Below the pieces are notes generated by a model. The model did not search any database. It worked only from the letters and a program-made list of their open reading frames with translations, and was not told the origin of the DNA. A DNA stretch of 64,000 nt from Micromonospora sp. MA102 (lineage in GTDB: Bacteria > Actinomycetota > Actinomycetes > Mycobacteriales > Micromonosporaceae), in the NCBI RefSeq assembly GCF_025460765.1, contig NZ_JAMWEG010000003.1:248001-312000 (forward strand). Reading direction: 5' to 3'. The translations under genes were made by a program, and so were the position numbers. Shown piece by piece: positions 53,706 to 60,806 of the stretch. Every line of letters begins with the position of its first letter. Position 1 is the first letter of the stretch.

Positions 53706-54491
53706 GTGGCAGAGGCGTACCCGGCGAACGAGGGCCGACCCCGGCGGCGGGGCCGGAAGGTGCTGGTCGGTTTCGTCGTCCTGCTGCTGGTCCTGGCCGG
53801 GCTCCTGGTGGTCGCCGACCGGGTGGCCGCCGGCGTCGCCGAGCGCGCCATCGCCGACCAGGTGAAGAAAGAGGTCGCCAAGCAGGACGCGCAGTCCTCG
53901 GCGCCCCAGGTCGAGGTCGGTGGCTTCCCGTTCCTCACCCAGGTGCTCGCCGGGAAGTACGAGCGCATCTCGATCGTGCTGACCGACGTGCAGGGCAAGG
54001 TGCAGGGCGACGCGGTCAGCGTGCCGCGGCTGGACGTGGACGCGCGCAACGTCAAGGCGTCGCTGGACACCCTCCGCTCCGGCCAGGGTGACGTGGTGGC
54101 CGAGACCGTCGACGGCCGGGGCACGGTGACCTACGACAGCCTGGCGAAGCTGCTCGACCGCCCCGGGCTCACCCTCGGCGAGCGGAACGGCAAGCTCGCG
54201 GTCACCGCGCCGGTGGACATCCTCGGCGCCAAGCTGACCGTGAACGGCACCGCCGACGTGACGGTCGCGGGCGGCAAGGTGGCCCTGCGCTTCAACGACG
54301 TGACCGCCGAGGGCCTGCCCAACCTGCCGCTCGCCAAGACGCTGCTGGCCAACTACGCCAAGGGCATCTCGGTCGACGTGCCCCTGCCGGAGCTGCCCTT
54401 CCAGCTCAACGTGCGCAAGGTGGAGCCGAGGCCGGAGGGCCTCGTGGTCGACGCCGACGCGCGGAACGTGCCGATCAACTCCGCCGGCTGA
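53706..54491 (+). CDS. LmeA-like phospholipid-binding protein (DUF2993)
   Basis: This 261-residue protein has an N-terminal membrane anchor (about 18-38) and an exported DUF2993 domain (about 45-258): VEVGGFPFLTQVLAGKYERISIVLTDV, followed by VSVPRLDVDARNVKASLDTL and LPNLPLAKTLLANYAKGISVDVPLPELPFQLNVRKVEPRPEGLVVDADARNV. In mycobacteria LmeA binds phosphatidylinositol and supports lipomannan elongation; the family is wide in actinobacteria. The GTG at 53706 has AGGAGG 4 bases upstream. It starts 82 bp after the membrane-protein gene. Confidence 0.88.
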   Translation: MAEAYPANEGRPRRRGRKVLVGFVVLLLVLAGLLVVADRVAAGVAERAIADQVKKEVAKQDAQSSAPQVEVGGFPFLTQVLAGKYERISIVLTDVQGKVQGDAVSVPRLDVDARNVKASLDTLRSGQGDVVAETVDGRGTVTYDSLAKLLDRPGLTLGERNGKLAVTAPVDILGAKLTVNGTADVTVAGGKVALRFNDVTAEGLPNLPLAKTLLANYAKGISVDVPLPELPFQLNVRKVEPRPEGLVVDADARNVPINSAG

Positions 54492-54574
54492 GGCGCCGCA
54501 CGCCACCCCGGCCGTGTCCCGGATGCTGGTCGGCCCGGTGGCAGCCTGCGGGCCGACTGGTAGTCTCCCTGTCC

Positions 54575-54652
54575 ATGGGGACGCTCCTCACCAAACGGCG
54601 CGCGGTCGACCTGTGCCGCGTGGCCACCTGCCTGTGTCGCCCCGTCATCTGA
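54575..54652 (+). CDS. 25-residue Cys-containing leader peptide upstream of the rhodanese operon
   Basis: This short reading frame encodes a 25-residue peptide with the core KRRAVDLCRVATCLCRP and three Cys at positions 14, 19 and 21. The R-x-V-D-L-C-R-V core matches the leader peptides that precede sulfur genes in actinobacteria, as I recall. TAGTCT (54561-54566) lies 8 bases before its ATG, so the leader is probably translated from a leaderless mRNA. The rhodanese gene starts 203 bp further on. Stalling or slowing at the Cys codons when cysteine is low would alter downstream expression. Confidence 0.8.
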   Translation: MGTLLTKRRAVDLCRVATCLCRPVI

Positions 54653-54855
54653 CGGCGGGGCTGTCCTCGGCCGCTTAGCGGCCACCGGCACACAGGGTCC
54701 GCGTACCCTCCGGTTTCCCCCTCTTCGCCCGGCAGCGGCGCCGTCGCACGTACCCGTGATCCGTTCCTAGCTCTGGGTCCCGCGCGTGGTGCGACAATCA
54801 CCAACTTCGATCTCCGCGCGCTGGCTCACCATCCATCCTCACAGGGAGTGATCTG
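54653..54855 (+). promoter_or_regulatory. Leader between the Cys peptide and the rhodanese gene
   Basis: This 203-bp untranslated stretch contains a perfect hairpin GGCCGC-TTA-GCGGCC near 54669-54683 and a later GC-rich self-complementary part (CCCGGCAGCGGCGCCGTCG). No U-tract follows, so if attenuation occurs, it may act through translation coupling or Rho rather than a simple terminator. It ends in an AGGGAG ribosome site 7 bases before the rhodanese ATG. Confidence 0.5.
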
Positions 54856-55704
54856 ATGAGTCGCGACACCGCACTCGTCTCGGCCGAGTGGGCCGAGAAG
54901 AACATCGACGCCCCGGGCGTCGTCTTCGTCGAGGTCGACGAGGACACCTCGGCCTACGACACCGGCCACATCGCGGGCGCCGTCAAGCTCGACTGGCGCA
55001 CCGACCTCCAGGACCCGGTGCGCCGGGACTTCGTCAACCAGGACCAGTTCGCCGCGCTGCTCTCCGAGCGGGGCATCGGCAACGACGACACCGTCATCCT
55101 CTACGGCGGCAACAACAACTGGTTCGCCGCGTACGCGTACTGGTACTTCAAGCTCTACGGCCACCGCGACGTCAAGCTGCTCGACGGCGGCCGCAAGAAG
55201 TGGGAGCTGGACGCCCGCCCGCTGGTCACCGACCCGGTGCGGCGCCCGGCGACGCAGTACGTCGCGCAGGCGCCGGACACCTCGATCCGCGCCTTCCGCG
55301 ACGAGGTCGTCGCCGCGATCGGCACCAAGAACCTGGTCGACGTGCGCAGCCCCGACGAGTACGCCGGCCGGCTGCTCGCCCCGGCCCACCTCCCGCAGGA
55401 GCAGGCTCAGCGGGCCGGCCACGTGCCGACCGCGATCAGCGTCCCGTGGTCCAAGGCGGCCAATGAGGACGGCACCTTCAAGTCCGACGACGAGCTCCGC
55501 CGGATCTACGCCGACGCGGGCCTGGACGACGGCAAGGAGACGATCGCCTACTGCCGGATCGGCGAGCGCTCCTCGCACACCTGGTTCGTGCTCCAGGAGC
55601 TGCTCGGCCACCGCAACGTGAAGAACTACGACGGCTCCTGGACCGAGTACGGCTCGCTGGTCGGCGTGCCGGTCGCGCTCGGCGACGAGCCCGGGGAGGC
55701 CTGA
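54856..55704 (+). CDS. Thiosulfate sulfurtransferase (rhodanese, CysA2/SseA type)
   Basis: This 282-residue protein has two rhodanese domains. The first (about 1-135) contains VFVEVDEDTSAYDTGHIAGAVKLDW and lacks an active Cys. The second (about 150-278) has NLVDVRSPDEYAGR and the active loop AYCRIGERSSHTW with the catalytic Cys. It transfers sulfane sulfur from thiosulfate to acceptors such as cyanide or thiols. It is followed 5 bp later by a DUF1416 gene, the same pair as in mycobacteria (cysA2-sseC2). The Cys leader peptide upstream links it to cysteine supply. Confidence 0.95.
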   Translation: MSRDTALVSAEWAEKNIDAPGVVFVEVDEDTSAYDTGHIAGAVKLDWRTDLQDPVRRDFVNQDQFAALLSERGIGNDDTVILYGGNNNWFAAYAYWYFKLYGHRDVKLLDGGRKKWELDARPLVTDPVRRPATQYVAQAPDTSIRAFRDEVVAAIGTKNLVDVRSPDEYAGRLLAPAHLPQEQAQRAGHVPTAISVPWSKAANEDGTFKSDDELRRIYADAGLDDGKETIAYCRIGERSSHTWFVLQELLGHRNVKNYDGSWTEYGSLVGVPVALGDEPGEA

Positions 55705-55709
55705 TCCCC

Positions 55710-56033
55710 ATGACCGCTCCCACCGCCGCGGGCTGCGCCGCCCCGGACCAGGCCGCCCCCCTCCCGGCCAGCCTGGACCTGGAGAAGGAAACCGTCATCA
55801 CCGGCCTGGTCAAGGCCGAGTCCGGCGAGGCCGTGCCGGGCGCGTACGTCCGGCTGCTCGACTCGACGGGCGAGTTCACCGCCGAGGTGGTGACCTCCCC
55901 GGCCGGCCAGTTCCGGTTCTTCGCCGCGCCGGGCAGCTGGACCCTGCGGGCGCTCTCCCGGCACGGCAACGGCGACACCGCCGTCACCGCCGCCCGCGGG
56001 ATCAACGAGGTGACCGTCACGGTCGCCGCCTGA
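55710..56033 (+). CDS. DUF1416 protein (SseC-like)
   Basis: This 107-residue protein has a DUF1416 beta-sandwich: ETVITGLVKAESGEAVPGAYVRLLDSTGEFTAEVVTSPAGQFRFFAAPGSWTLRALS, like a carboxypeptidase-regulatory/transthyretin-type fold. It is always next to rhodanese genes in actinobacteria, so it is thought to work with the sulfurtransferase. A Cys lies near the N-terminus (AAGCAAPDQ), which could be functional. It is the last gene of the unit and is followed by a terminator. Confidence 0.92.
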   Translation: MTAPTAAGCAAPDQAAPLPASLDLEKETVITGLVKAESGEAVPGAYVRLLDSTGEFTAEVVTSPAGQFRFFAAPGSWTLRALSRHGNGDTAVTAARGINEVTVTVAA

Positions 56034-56046
56034 CCCACGCTCTGAT

Positions 56047-56082
56047 CGTGGCCCGCCGTCCCGTGGAGGATGGCGGGCCACG
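56047..56082 (+). terminator. Terminator of the rhodanese/DUF1416 operon
   Basis: CGTGGCCCGCC (56047-56057) pairs with GGCGGGCCACG (56072-56082), and GTCC/GGAT extend the stem inward with one G-U pair, giving about 15 bp around CGTGGA. It starts 14 bp after the stop codon. Confidence 0.85.
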
Positions 56083-56166
56083 AGCCGTTCCGGCGCCCGG
56101 CGGGCTGATCGCCGGGTGTGCCGAGGCGCGGCCCGGTCGGTCGTCGCGGCGTGACACCATGGCCCG

Positions 56167-57027
56167 GTGAGTGAGGCCGTCCAGGCGGGCTACGCGCCGC
56201 CGACCCGTCCCGACCAGCCGGCCCCCGGCCGGCGTCGGCTGCGCTGGCTGGTGGCCGCCACGGCGGCGTGGGCGGTGCTGCTCGCCGGTCTCACCTGGTG
56301 GTCGGTGCGGCACGACCCGCCGACCGTGAAGGAGCAGCGCTCGCTGGACCAGGCCGGTCCCGTGGTGGACCGGGCACTCGGCCGGCTGATCGCCGCGGTC
56401 GGCCGGGACGGGGTGCCGGCGCTCCTGCCGGACCGGATCGAGCGGGGCTGCCGGGTCACGCCCCTGGACGACGGCGCCGAGCTGGAGCGCGGCGTGGCGG
56501 TCGTGCTGGCCGGCGACGACGTACGCCAGCTGCTCCAGCGGGTGGCCGACCGGCTGCCGCCGGACTGGCGGGCGGGCGTCTCGGCGTTCGACGGCGAGCC
56601 GCGGCTGCGCGCCGACGCGGGGGAGTTCGTCACCGTCGAGGGCCGGTCCGCCGGGCCCGGCCGGGTGGTGCTCACCGCGGCCACCGGCTGCCGTCCGGTC
56701 GGGGCGGGCTACCGGCCCCCGGCAGCCGACGCCGCGGCCGAAACCGCGGAGGCGGGCCGGGCCGTGGGCCGCTGGGGCGGCGCGGGCGGTCCCGTCCAGG
56801 TGCTCGCGGCGCCCTGCCCCGGAGGCGGAACGGCCCGCACGGCCCGGGTCGAGACGGCCGGCGGGCCGGCCGGGACCCCGCTCGCGGCGGCCTTCCCGGA
56901 CGTGGACGGCTCCCTGGTGCTCCGCGACTCCGCCGAGGAGTACGCCCTGCGCGGCAGCTTCGCGGTGCTCGCCGAGCGGGTCGACGACCGGGTGCGGGTG
57001 GCGATCACGAGTCCCTGCCCGGCCTGA
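56167..57027 (+). CDS. Single-pass membrane-anchored protein of unknown function
   Basis: This 286-residue protein has a Pro-rich cytoplasmic start, a membrane segment (about 28-46, LVAATAAWAVLLAGLTWWSV), and an exported domain of about 240 residues. The exported part has four Cys (in ERGCRVTP, ATGCRPVG, AAPCPGGG and TSPCPA) that could pair as two disulfides. I recognise no domain. The GTG start gives MSEAVQAGY. It is convergent with the glycogen-debranching-like gene, with 9 bp between the stops. Confidence 0.75.
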   Translation: MSEAVQAGYAPPTRPDQPAPGRRRLRWLVAATAAWAVLLAGLTWWSVRHDPPTVKEQRSLDQAGPVVDRALGRLIAAVGRDGVPALLPDRIERGCRVTPLDDGAELERGVAVVLAGDDVRQLLQRVADRLPPDWRAGVSAFDGEPRLRADAGEFVTVEGRSAGPGRVVLTAATGCRPVGAGYRPPAADAAAETAEAGRAVGRWGGAGGPVQVLAAPCPGGGTARTARVETAGGPAGTPLAAAFPDVDGSLVLRDSAEEYALRGSFAVLAERVDDRVRVAITSPCPA

Positions 57028-57036
57028 CCCGGGCGG

Positions 57037-59091
57037 TCAGTGCCCGTGGCGCTGGTCGTACGGCTCGCGACTGCGCCCCAGGGCGTCCACCCGGCCCCAC
57101 CGGCCGGGGATGTCCAGCAGCTCCACCCGGCCCATTCCCCCGGGAACGGCGGGATCGATGATCAGGTGCTCGCCCTGCGGCTCCAGGCCGAGCATCACCC
57201 GCAACAGGAGCAGCGGGGTGCCGGCCGACCAGGCCTGCGGGCTGCACGCGGTCGGGTACTCCACCGGATAGTCGGTGAGTCCGCGCTCGTAGCCGGCGAA
57301 CGCCTCGGGGAGCCGCCCGTTGAAGAATCGGGACGCGCCGAGCATCGCGTCGCAGATCTGCCCGGCCTCCTCCCGGAAGCCGTACTTCCACAGACCCCAG
57401 GCGATGATCGAGTTGTCGAACGGCCACACCGTGCCCACGTGGTAGCCGATGGGGTTGTAGCGGCCCTGGTCGTCGGCGAGGGTCCGCACGCCCCAGCCGG
57501 AGAAGAGCCGCGGCCCGAGCAGGTGCCCGGCGATCGTCGCCGCGCGGGACTCGTCGACGATGCCGCTCCAGAGCAGGTGGCCGATGTTGGAGCTGAGCGC
57601 GTCCACGTGCCGCCCGTCCGGGTCCAGGGCGAGCGCGTAGTACTCCCGCCCGGGGATCCAGAAGTCCCGGTTGAAGCGCTCCTTCAGCGCCGCGGCCTCC
57701 CGTTCCAGCCGGTCGGCGTACGCCGGGTCGTTCCAGAAGGTCCGGGCCAGGCGGGCGCCCCGCAGCTTGGCGTCGTACGCGTAGCCCTGCAGTTCGCAGG
57801 TGGCCCGGGGGAAGGGCGGCAGCCGGCCGTCGGAGTAGGAGATCGAGTCCCAGGAGTCCTTCCAGCACTGGTTCGCCAGGCCGGTCTCCGGGTTGCGGGT
57901 CATGTACCAGACGTAGCCCGTGCCGAGCAGGTCCCCGTACGTGTCGAGCCAGGCCAGCGCGCCCCGCGTCTCGTGTTCCAGCTGCCTGACCAGCTTCGCG
58001 TCCCCGGTCCACCGCTCGTACTCGTCGAGCAGGATCACGAAGAGCGCCGTGGTGTCGGCCGAGCCGAAGTACGGCGAGTGCGGCTGCTCCTCGAAGCCGG
58101 CGGTCTCGCCGTAGCGCAGCTCGTGCAGGATCTTGCCGGGCTCCTCGTCCCGGAAGTCGTCCACCCGGCTGCCCTGGAGACCGGCCAGCATGAGGATGGT
58201 CGGCGGGACCAGTTCCGGCAGGAACGGCAGCACCTGGAGTGAGGTGAAGATGCTGTCCCGCCCGAACAGGGTCATGAACCACGGCAGGCCGGCGGCGAGC
58301 AGCCGCACGCCGAGCGCGATCGACTCGTACCGGAGGGCGGCCAGGTCGTTGAGGCTGCGCCGGTACGCCCCGGCCAGCGGCTGGCAGTCGCAGCCCAGCT
58401 TCGGGGCCCGCGCGATCAGCGCGTTCTGCTCGGCGTTGATGGCTCCCACCGAGCGCTGCCCGCCGAGCGGCAGGGTGGACCGGATGTCCTCGCCCCGGGC
58501 CCCGTAGATCTTCGTCGCCACGTGCAGCCGGGTGGTCCACTCGCCGTGCGGCCCGACCCGGAGTCGGAAGGTCATCCCCTCCCGGTCGACCTCGGTGGGC
58601 GCGCTGCTGTCCACCACCGCCTCCCGGTGGAACCCCTCCCGCCGGTAGGTGAGCCGCAGCTGGTTCTCGCCGACCGTGGGTGTGGTGCGCCCCTTCTTCT
58701 GCCGCCGGTGCTTGATCTCGAACAGGTCGGCGAAGTCGGAGCCGATGTCCAGCCGGAGAATGAACTCCACCTCCTGCCCGGAGTGGTTGAGCAGGGTCAA
58801 CTCCTCCTCGAAGCTGCCGCCGATCGACCGGCTGCGGATCATCGAGACCTTGGCGTCCAGGTAGTGCGTCGGCTCCCCGGGCACCAGGAAGAACCGGGTC
58901 CGGTACGACAGGGAGTCGTCCATCGAGAGCGCGTGGAGGCGTTGCCCGTTGAGGGTGAGCAGCCAGGTCGAGATGAACCGGGTGTCGAAGGAGAACAGCC
59001 CGGTGGGGAAGTCGAACGACGGCTCGATGTCGCCGCGCCGGTCGCTGACCAGGAAGGTGTTGCCGTCCAGGATGCTGACACGTTCCTTCAT
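57037..59091 (-). CDS. Amylo-alpha-1,6-glucosidase / glycogen-debranching-type enzyme (GH63/GH133-like)
   Basis: This 684-residue protein has an N-terminal beta domain (about 5-230, ILDGNTFLVSDRRGDIEPSFDFPTGLFSFDTRFISTWLLTLNG), as in the trehalase-like N-terminal domain of debranching enzymes. An (alpha/alpha)6 catalytic barrel follows: WFMTLFGRDSIFTSLQVLPF, ETGLANQCWKDSWDSI, YNPIGYHVGTVWPFDNSIIAWGL and SPQAWSAGTPLLLLRVML. The GRDS and WPFDN/E motifs carry the likely acidic catalytic residues. It may remove alpha-1,6 branches from glycogen or act on short glucans. Its ATG overlaps the stop of the SCP2 gene (ATGA), so the two are co-translated. Confidence 0.9.
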   Translation of the reverse strand: MKERVSILDGNTFLVSDRRGDIEPSFDFPTGLFSFDTRFISTWLLTLNGQRLHALSMDDSLSYRTRFFLVPGEPTHYLDAKVSMIRSRSIGGSFEEELTLLNHSGQEVEFILRLDIGSDFADLFEIKHRRQKKGRTTPTVGENQLRLTYRREGFHREAVVDSSAPTEVDREGMTFRLRVGPHGEWTTRLHVATKIYGARGEDIRSTLPLGGQRSVGAINAEQNALIARAPKLGCDCQPLAGAYRRSLNDLAALRYESIALGVRLLAAGLPWFMTLFGRDSIFTSLQVLPFLPELVPPTILMLAGLQGSRVDDFRDEEPGKILHELRYGETAGFEEQPHSPYFGSADTTALFVILLDEYERWTGDAKLVRQLEHETRGALAWLDTYGDLLGTGYVWYMTRNPETGLANQCWKDSWDSISYSDGRLPPFPRATCELQGYAYDAKLRGARLARTFWNDPAYADRLEREAAALKERFNRDFWIPGREYYALALDPDGRHVDALSSNIGHLLWSGIVDESRAATIAGHLLGPRLFSGWGVRTLADDQGRYNPIGYHVGTVWPFDNSIIAWGLWKYGFREEAGQICDAMLGASRFFNGRLPEAFAGYERGLTDYPVEYPTACSPQAWSAGTPLLLLRVMLGLEPQGEHLIIDPAVPGGMGRVELLDIPGRWGRVDALGRSREPYDQRHGH

Positions 59092-59468
59092 ATCGACCGC
59101 CGGACCTGTTCGCGGGCCGTCTCCCGGGGGTCCCGGACACCGGGCGGATCGGGGAAGAACCGGCGGAACAGCAGGAAGAGCACGACCTGGCCGCTGAACG
59201 TGGCCTCGTTGCGCAGCACCGCCGCCATGCCGGCCTCCCGGCCCGTGACCAGGCCCTCGAACAGGTCGGCGCTGACCGTGAAGACGGCGTCGGCCGGCAA
59301 CTGCTCCCGGGTCACCCGGACGCTCCCGGGTGCCATTTCGAGAAACCAATGCTCGGTGCGGTTGCCGGTGGTCAGGTCCAGCTGCAGGCGGCCGCGAGTG
59401 GGCCCGCGCAGCACCGCCGGGGCACGCGCCGGCAGGGATGCGAAGAACCGCTCGATCGCCTCGCCCAC
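59088..59468 (-). CDS. SCP2 sterol-carrier-like domain protein
   Basis: This 126-residue protein has an SCP2-like fold: RLQLDLTTGNRTEHWFLEMAPGSVRVTREQLPADAVFTVSADLFEGLVTGREAGMAAVLRNEATFSGQVVLFLLFRRFF. SCP2 domains bind hydrophobic ligands such as lipids. Its stop overlaps the start of the debranching-like enzyme gene, which suggests a functional link that I cannot explain. The gap to the DsrE gene upstream is 85 bp. Confidence 0.85.
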   Translation of the reverse strand: MGEAIERFFASLPARAPAVLRGPTRGRLQLDLTTGNRTEHWFLEMAPGSVRVTREQLPADAVFTVSADLFEGLVTGREAGMAAVLRNEATFSGQVVLFLLFRRFFPDPPGVRDPRETAREQVRRSI

Positions 59469-59553
59469 ATCAGGATCGTAGGCAGCGGCCGGACATGTCG
59501 GGCAAGGATCGGCAGTCCACGCGGAACGGACATCCGCCGCGCGGCCGGATCGG

Positions 59554-59916
59554 TCAGTAGACCAGGGCCTGGGCGCCCTCGGCCATCGCCTCCTCGACGA
59601 AGACCGCCGCCCCGGCGATCCGGACGCCGGGGATGACGTCGTCCGGGCCGATGTCGCGACGGGCCGCGCACTGCGTGCAGGCGGTCACCCGGCCGGTGGT
59701 CAGGATGACGTGCAGCAGTTCGGCCAGCGGCGCGGAGTGCGGCAGCTCGAATTCCTGCGCGCGCCCGGGCAGCGCGAACCAGGTCGACTCCCCGGTGAGC
59801 CAGAGCGACACGTCCACCCCGGCGGCCGCGGCGGTGGCGGCGACCGTGAAGGCCTGGGCGCAACGCTCCGGGGCGTCGGCTCCGGCGGTGGCCTTGACGA
59901 CGAGAGTGCGGGCCAT
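59554..59916 (-). CDS. DsrE/DsrF family protein
   Basis: This 120-residue protein has the DsrE fold: RTLVVKATAGADAPERCAQAFTVAATAAAAGVDVSLWLTGESTWFALPG, followed by a Cys-rich turn VTACTQCAARRDIGPDDVIPGVRIAGAAVFVEEAMAEGAQAL. DsrE proteins are linked to sulfur transfer; the CTQC pair could be the reactive site. The ATG at 59916 is preferred to GTG-like or ATG starts four codons upstream. It is divergent from a 34-residue membrane peptide, with a 24-bp gap. Confidence 0.88.
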   Translation of the reverse strand: MARTLVVKATAGADAPERCAQAFTVAATAAAAGVDVSLWLTGESTWFALPGRAQEFELPHSAPLAELLHVILTTGRVTACTQCAARRDIGPDDVIPGVRIAGAAVFVEEAMAEGAQALVY

Positions 59917-59940
59917 GACGCCCAGCATAGGATGGCCGGG

Positions 59941-60045
59941 ATGGTTACCGAGATCGGGTTCGTCAGCCTGCTGGTCGCCGGATTGGGCGCGCTCGCCGGT
60001 GGCCTGGTCTACCTTGCCGTACGCATCTCGAGAGGAAAATGGTGA
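59941..60045 (+). CDS. 34-residue single-pass membrane peptide
   Basis: This very short protein starts with a short polar end, then has one membrane segment (about 5-28, including GFVSLLVAGLGALAGGLVYLA) and a basic tail (VRISRGKW). TAGGAT (59928-59933) lies 7 bases before the ATG, which suggests a leaderless mRNA. It is similar in position to small conserved peptides upstream of nitrobindin-like genes, but I cannot name a family. The last codons enter a recurring repeat sequence at 60043. Function unknown. Confidence 0.6.
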   Translation: MVTEIGFVSLLVAGLGALAGGLVYLAVRISRGKW

Positions 60046-60100
60046 GCGCGAGGAGTGAGCCGGGTTTGCGAGCCCCGCAGTCGCGAACGAAGGTGGCGCG
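60043..60100. repeat. Recurrent intergenic sequence seen in Micromonosporaceae (single copy here)
   Basis: The sequence beginning TGAGCGCGAGGAGTGAGCC and containing GCGAGCCCCGCAGTCGCGAA is one that I recall seeing many times in Micromonospora and Salinispora intergenic regions. In this window it occurs once, and it fills the gap between the 34-residue peptide and the nitrobindin-like gene, touching the stop codon of the first and the GTG of the second. The assignment rests on memory. Confidence 0.45.
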
Positions 60101-60688
60101 GTGAGCGAGAACCCGCTTCAGCCGCCGTGGCTGAACGCGCCGCCGGTCGACCCGTACCCGTACGAGGAGAGCCACGACCTGCGCGTCGGCCCGAAGCTGC
60201 ACCGGAGCCTGGACGGCCTGCTGCCGTACATCGGGGTGTGGCGCGGGCGGGGTCGCGGCGGGTTCCCCACCATCGAGGACTTCGACTTCGCGCAGGAGAT
60301 CCGGATCAGCCACGACGGCCGGCCGTTCCTGTTCTACGAGTCCCGCGCCTGGATCCTCGACGAGCAGAGCCGCCCGGTCCGCCCGGCCGGCCGTGAGGTG
60401 GGCTGGTGGCGTCCGGTGCTGGACGGCGACCGGGTCACCGACGAGCTGGAAGCGCTCATGACCACGCCCACGGGCGTGATGGAGCTGCACATCGGCAAGC
60501 GCACGGGCACCCAGATCGAGTTCGCCACCGACGCGGTGGTCCGCACGGCCACCGCCAAGGAGGTCACCGCCGGCGCCCGCCTCTTCGGCATCGTGGAGGG
60601 CGCCCTCCTGTACGCCCAGGAGATGGCCGCCCTGGGCCACCCCCTGAGCCCCCACCTGTCCGCCCGCCTGACCCGAGTAGCCGGCTAA
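60101..60688 (+). CDS. Nitrobindin-like heme-binding protein (THAP4 domain, formerly DUF1794)
   Basis: This 195-residue beta-barrel protein matches the bacterial nitrobindin group: LDGLLPYIGVWRGRGRGGFPTIEDFDFAQEIRISHDGRPFLFYESRAWILDEQSRPVRPAGREVGWWRP, then LEALMTTPTGVMELHIGKRTGTQIEFATDAV. The GxWxGxG signature is typical of peroxynitrite-isomerising heme barrels. The C-terminal helical tail (LSARLTRV) should contribute the heme histidine region (LGHPLSPH). The GTG start follows the recurrent sequence. A dispersed palindrome follows the gene. Confidence 0.9.
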   Translation: MSENPLQPPWLNAPPVDPYPYEESHDLRVGPKLHRSLDGLLPYIGVWRGRGRGGFPTIEDFDFAQEIRISHDGRPFLFYESRAWILDEQSRPVRPAGREVGWWRPVLDGDRVTDELEALMTTPTGVMELHIGKRTGTQIEFATDAVVRTATAKEVTAGARLFGIVEGALLYAQEMAALGHPLSPHLSARLTRVAG

Positions 60689-60724
60689 CCCCACCCCCAC
60701 TCCCACCTCCGTCCGGCCCCGCCC

Positions 60725-60785
60725 GTTGATCATGAAGTTATTGCCCGTCGCCTCGGCGTGTCGGCGCAATAACTTCATGATCAAC
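60725..60785. repeat. Dispersed palindrome, copy 2 (TGATCATGAAGTTA family)
   Basis: GTTGATCATGAAGTTATTGC (60725-60744) pairs perfectly with its reverse complement at 60766-60785, a 20-bp stem around a 21-base GC-rich loop. It shares the TGATCATGAAGTTA/TAACTTCATGATCA outer arms with the copy at 28488-28544. The inner bases differ between the copies but pairing is kept on both sides. It lies between convergent genes, as copy 1 does. Confidence 0.92.
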
Positions 60786-60806
60786 ACTGCCGGGCGGGGT
60801 CGCCGG

